From: a bacterium
Lineage (GTDB): Bacteria > Bacteroidota > Ignavibacteria > Kapaibacteriales > UBA961
DNA length: 9,228 nt
Assembly: GCA_022844575.1 (NCBI GenBank)
Contig: JALHLL010000141.1
Coordinates: forward strand, 1 to 9,228
Direction: 5' to 3'
This document shows, one piece after another, positions 6,870-9,228 of the stretch. Every line of letters begins with the position of its first letter. The first letter of the stretch is position 1. The notes under the pieces were generated by a model. That model ran no database searches and had not been told where the DNA came from. It saw only the letters and a program-made list of their open reading frames with translations. The translations under genes were made by a program, and so were the position numbers.

Positions 6870-8168
6870 ATGAGTGTTTCGTCATTAGATAAAGCGATTG
6901 TCGGTCTTGATATCGGCACTTCCAAAGTTGTTTGTATCATAGCTGCTCCTGATGCTGATTTGCAGTATCTTAACATATTAGGTATAGGTACAGCCGAAAG
7001 TAAGGGGCTGCGTAGAGGTGTTGTCACAAACATTGATAAAACTGTTGAATCTATCAAGCAAGCCGTAGAACGAGCCGAACAACAATCGGGTTTGAAAGTA
7101 GTTGATGTGGTTGTAGGAATTGCCGGCGATCATATACAGTCATTTGCTACACGTAATATAATTACAATCCCAAGCCCGACAAAGGAGATATCATCCCGTG
7201 ATGTTGAGCGTCTAACAGATGAAAGTCGTAAAATCGCTATTTCGTCAGATAGAAGAATCTTACATGTAATACCTCAAGAATATATTATTGATGGTCAGGA
7301 TGGTATCACCGATCCAATAGGTATGAGCGGTGTAAGAATGGAAGCAAATGTACATGTGGTAACGGCATTGGTAACCGCTATACAGAATATTCAGCGTTGT
7401 ATAGAAAGAGCGGGCTTACGTATGAGAGATATAGTTCTTGAGCCTTTAGCCAGCAGTAATTCTGTACTTGATGCCGATGAAAAGGAAATTGGCGTTGCCA
7501 TTATAGATATAGGAGCGGGCACAACGGATATAGCAGTTTTCTGCGAAAATATAATTCGTTATTCTGCCGTTTTCGGTATAGGCGGGAAACATGTAACCGA
7601 TGATATTGCAAAGGTTCTCGGCATTCTCCATTCCCAAGCGGAACAAATTAAGAGAGATTGCGGTCACGCGATACATTCCAATATTATGAATGATGAATCA
7701 TTCCAGATACCGGGCGTAAGCGGGCGCAACCCTATGGAAATAACGAAGGGTTTGCTCTGTGAAATTATTCAACCCAGACTGGAAGAAATTTTTGAATTTG
7801 CATATGCAGAAATAAAAAATTCCGGATATGCAAATCGTCTTTCCGCCGGAATCGTTCTCACCGGAGGATGTAGTTTATTAAGAGGAGCGGCAGAGTTGGC
7901 ACAAGACGTTTTCGGTATGCCAGTAAAAATCGGCATCCCTTCCGAAATTGCACATGGCGGATTCGCTCGGGAAGTAGAGAATCCGATATTTGCCACTTCG
8001 GTTGGTTTGGTTTTACACGGGGTGCGCTATCGAAACATATTCGGATATCAACACCCAGTGCCGGAAGAAGAATCAGTGGAGAACTCGCAAGAAAAACAAA
8101 ATGAAGAAGATACGGGAATGAGTTCACGTATCTTCGGCAAAGTAAAACGTTTTTTTAACGAGTTGTAA
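6870..8168 (+). CDS. ftsA: Cell division protein FtsA
   Basis: A 432-aa actin-like ATPase that anchors FtsZ filaments to the inner membrane and recruits later divisome proteins. The phosphate-1 motif AIVGLDIGTSK lies at 9-19. The FtsA-specific 1C (SHS2) subdomain spans about 83-163. The phosphate-2 motif IIDIGAGTTDIAVF lies at 211-224 and the adenosine motif GIVLTGGCSLLRG at 327-339. An acidic flexible linker (about 397-416) leads to a C-terminal amphipathic helix (IFGKVKRFFNEL) that acts as the membrane-targeting sequence. All parts expected of FtsA are present at normal length. I choose ATG 6870 over the in-frame GTG 6858 because the ribosome site overlaps the GTG. It sits between ftsQ (16 nt gap) and ftsZ (93 nt gap), the conserved order of the division cluster. 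Confidence 0.97.
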   Translation: MSVSSLDKAIVGLDIGTSKVVCIIAAPDADLQYLNILGIGTAESKGLRRGVVTNIDKTVESIKQAVERAEQQSGLKVVDVVVGIAGDHIQSFATRNIITIPSPTKEISSRDVERLTDESRKIAISSDRRILHVIPQEYIIDGQDGITDPIGMSGVRMEANVHVVTALVTAIQNIQRCIERAGLRMRDIVLEPLASSNSVLDADEKEIGVAIIDIGAGTTDIAVFCENIIRYSAVFGIGGKHVTDDIAKVLGILHSQAEQIKRDCGHAIHSNIMNDESFQIPGVSGRNPMEITKGLLCEIIQPRLEEIFEFAYAEIKNSGYANRLSAGIVLTGGCSLLRGAAELAQDVFGMPVKIGIPSEIAHGGFAREVENPIFATSVGLVLHGVRYRNIFGYQHPVPEEESVENSQEKQNEEDTGMSSRIFGKVKRFFNEL

Positions 8169-8177
8169 ATTAACAAG

Positions 8178-8211
8178 ATAGCTTCTTTTGGAATAAATCC
8201 GAAAAAGCTGT
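8178..8211 (+). repeat. Imperfect hairpin in the ftsA-ftsZ spacer
   Basis: Arms around 8178-8192 and 8198-8211 (core GCTTCTTTTGGA / TCCGAAAAAGC) pair over about 14 positions with one bulged C and two G-T pairs around a 5-nt loop. It begins 10 nt after the ftsA stop. No T-tract follows, so it is not a classic terminator; mRNA processing, partial attenuation or chance are all possible. Confidence 0.35.
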
Positions 8212-8250
8212 ATTAAACTTTAAATTAGAGTATTCATCTTTACTTTTTAA

Positions 8251-8257
8251 GAGGAGG
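8251..8257 (+). promoter_or_regulatory. Strong Shine-Dalgarno site of ftsZ
   Basis: GAGGAGG is the strongest ribosome site in the window. It lies 4 nt before GTG 8262 and 13 nt before ATG 8271, both in the ftsZ frame. The short spacing is usable and the long one is poor, which favours the GTG, but an ATG start cannot be excluded. Confidence 0.75.
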
Positions 8258-8261
8258 TTCC

Positions 8262-9228
8262 GTGATAGTAATGGATACCGAAGATGCACAAGGCGCGAAA
8301 ATTCGCGTTGTTGGAGTTGGCGGCGGTGGCGGCAATGCCGTCAATAGTATGATAAGTCGCAATTTAATCGGGGTTGATTTTATTACAATCAATACAGATT
8401 CACAAGCATTGGCTCATAATAGTGCCGGTACTAAGTTACAGATTGGTCCGGGTTTGGGTGCAGGGGGAAATCCGGAAGTAGCACGCAGATATGCTGAAGA
8501 AACATCTGACGATATTCGAACTGCTCTTTCGGGTAGTGATATGGTATTTGTAACGGCTGGAATGGGCGGAGGTACAGGCACAGGAGCTTCCCCGCTTGTT
8601 GCCAAAATCGGTCGTGAACTTGGTGCTTTAGTCGTAGGTATTGTTACCCGCCCTTTTGAATGGGAGGCAAAGGTACGCTCAAGGGCAGCCGATGGTGGTA
8701 TTGACGCTTTACGCAGCAATGTAGATGCTCTTATCGTAATACCCAATCAAAGATTACTTACAATCATTGATAATAAAACACCTTTTAAAGTTGCTTTTCA
8801 AATGGTTGACGATGTTTTATACAATGCAACCAGAGGTATTTCCGATATAATTAGTGGATACGGCTATATAAATGTCGATTTTGCCGATGTAAGAGCCATA
8901 ATGAAAGACACCGGTGATGCACTTATGGGCATAGGCATTGCATCAGGTGAAAATCGTGCTCTTGAAGCGGCAACAAATGCTTTGAACTCGCCTTTGCTTG
9001 AGGGAATTTCCATTAAAGGTGCTCAGGGTTTGCTTATAAATATAAGTGCTGGCGAAGATGTAACCATGTATGATGTAAGTGAAGCAATACAAGTGATAGA
9101 AGGAGCAGCCGGAAGCGATGTTAACCTTATTCATGGCGTAAGTTTTAATCCTGATATGGGCGATAAACTTATGGTAACGGTAGTAGCTACAGGTTTTAAG
9201 CATAATACTGTGTCCGCCTCACGTTCTG
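8262..9228 (+). CDS. ftsZ: Cell division protein FtsZ (partial, 3' end outside the window)
   Basis: The tubulin-like GTPase that polymerises into the cytokinetic ring. The frame is open to the window edge, so the last part of the C-terminal domain, the linker and the C-terminal FtsA-binding peptide are missing. Numbered from ATG 8271, the nucleotide loop GVGGGGGNAV lies at 15-24 and the tubulin signature GGGTGTG at 99-105. The synergy (T7) loop is NVDFADVRAIM at 201-211, with D203 and D206 available to complete the GTPase site of the next subunit. The start is either GTG 8262 (4 nt after a strong GAGGAGG) or ATG 8271 (13 nt after it); I favour the GTG moderately. The segment FEWEAKVRSRAADGG (129-143) is slightly divergent from the common FEGxxR form. 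It follows ftsA after 93 nt and is probably co-transcribed with it. Confidence 0.97.
   Translation, partial: MIVMDTEDAQGAKIRVVGVGGGGGNAVNSMISRNLIGVDFITINTDSQALAHNSAGTKLQIGPGLGAGGNPEVARRYAEETSDDIRTALSGSDMVFVTAGMGGGTGTGASPLVAKIGRELGALVVGIVTRPFEWEAKVRSRAADGGIDALRSNVDALIVIPNQRLLTIIDNKTPFKVAFQMVDDVLYNATRGISDIISGYGYINVDFADVRAIMKDTGDALMGIGIASGENRALEAATNALNSPLLEGISIKGAQGLLINISAGEDVTMYDVSEAIQVIEGAAGSDVNLIHGVSFNPDMGDKLMVTVVATGFKHNTVSASRS

Noticed and set aside
8414..8746. Minus-strand open frame of 110 codons within ftsZ
   Set aside because: It is the antisense shadow of the conserved FtsZ GTPase domain.
1..9228. Mobile element, phage, defence system, CRISPR array or tRNA gene
   Set aside because: No transposase, integrase, terminal repeats, spaced direct repeats or cloverleaf was seen; all long frames are housekeeping, signalling or metabolic genes.

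Overview
The window is an AT-rich bacterial chromosome segment with dense, ordinary coding content and no mobile element, CRISPR array or RNA gene that I can recognise. It holds six complete protein-coding genes and one gene cut by the right edge. The lineage is a guess. The Bacteroidota-like promoter candidate (TAnnTTTG type) upstream of ftsQ and the style of the FtsQ/FtsA/FtsZ and kinase proteins suggest the FCB supergroup. Strong Shine-Dalgarno sites before ftsA and ftsZ argue against a typical Bacteroidia or Flavobacteriia and would suit the Chlorobiota/Ignavibacteria/Kapaibacteria side. No 16S or ribosomal gene is present to test this.

Left part (103-3750, minus strand): a tandem two-component pair. 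A soluble hybrid histidine kinase of 829 aa (PAS-like, GAF, HisKA, HATPase, receiver, helical tail) is followed after 18 nt by a 379-aa protein with the reverse order (receiver first, then HisKA and HATPase). The pair has two receivers and two kinase cores but no DNA-binding or other output domain, so any output partner lies elsewhere.

Middle part (3882-5761, minus strand): a monofunctional L-glutamate gamma-semialdehyde dehydrogenase (proline to glutamate catabolism) of RocA/PruA type, preceded 62 nt upstream by a small uncharacterised protein of about 90 aa. A perfect 15-bp inverted repeat lies between the dehydrogenase and the hybrid kinase and may end the dehydrogenase transcript or control the kinase.

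Right part (5762-9228, plus strand): a 354-bp divergent intergenic region, then ftsQ, ftsA and the first ~320 codons of ftsZ. FtsQ is the membrane scaffold of the divisome, FtsA tethers FtsZ to the membrane, and FtsZ forms the cytokinetic ring. No mur ligase gene precedes ftsQ, so the trio appears to have its own promoter and a leader of roughly 110 nt. That leader starts within a two-part inverted repeat (5990-6040) overlapping the candidate -7 element. The ftsA-ftsZ spacer holds another imperfect hairpin.

I found no convincing undescribed system. The items most worth a second look are the structured ftsQ leader, the output-less kinase pair, the small unknown protein and the palindrome at 3780-3817.
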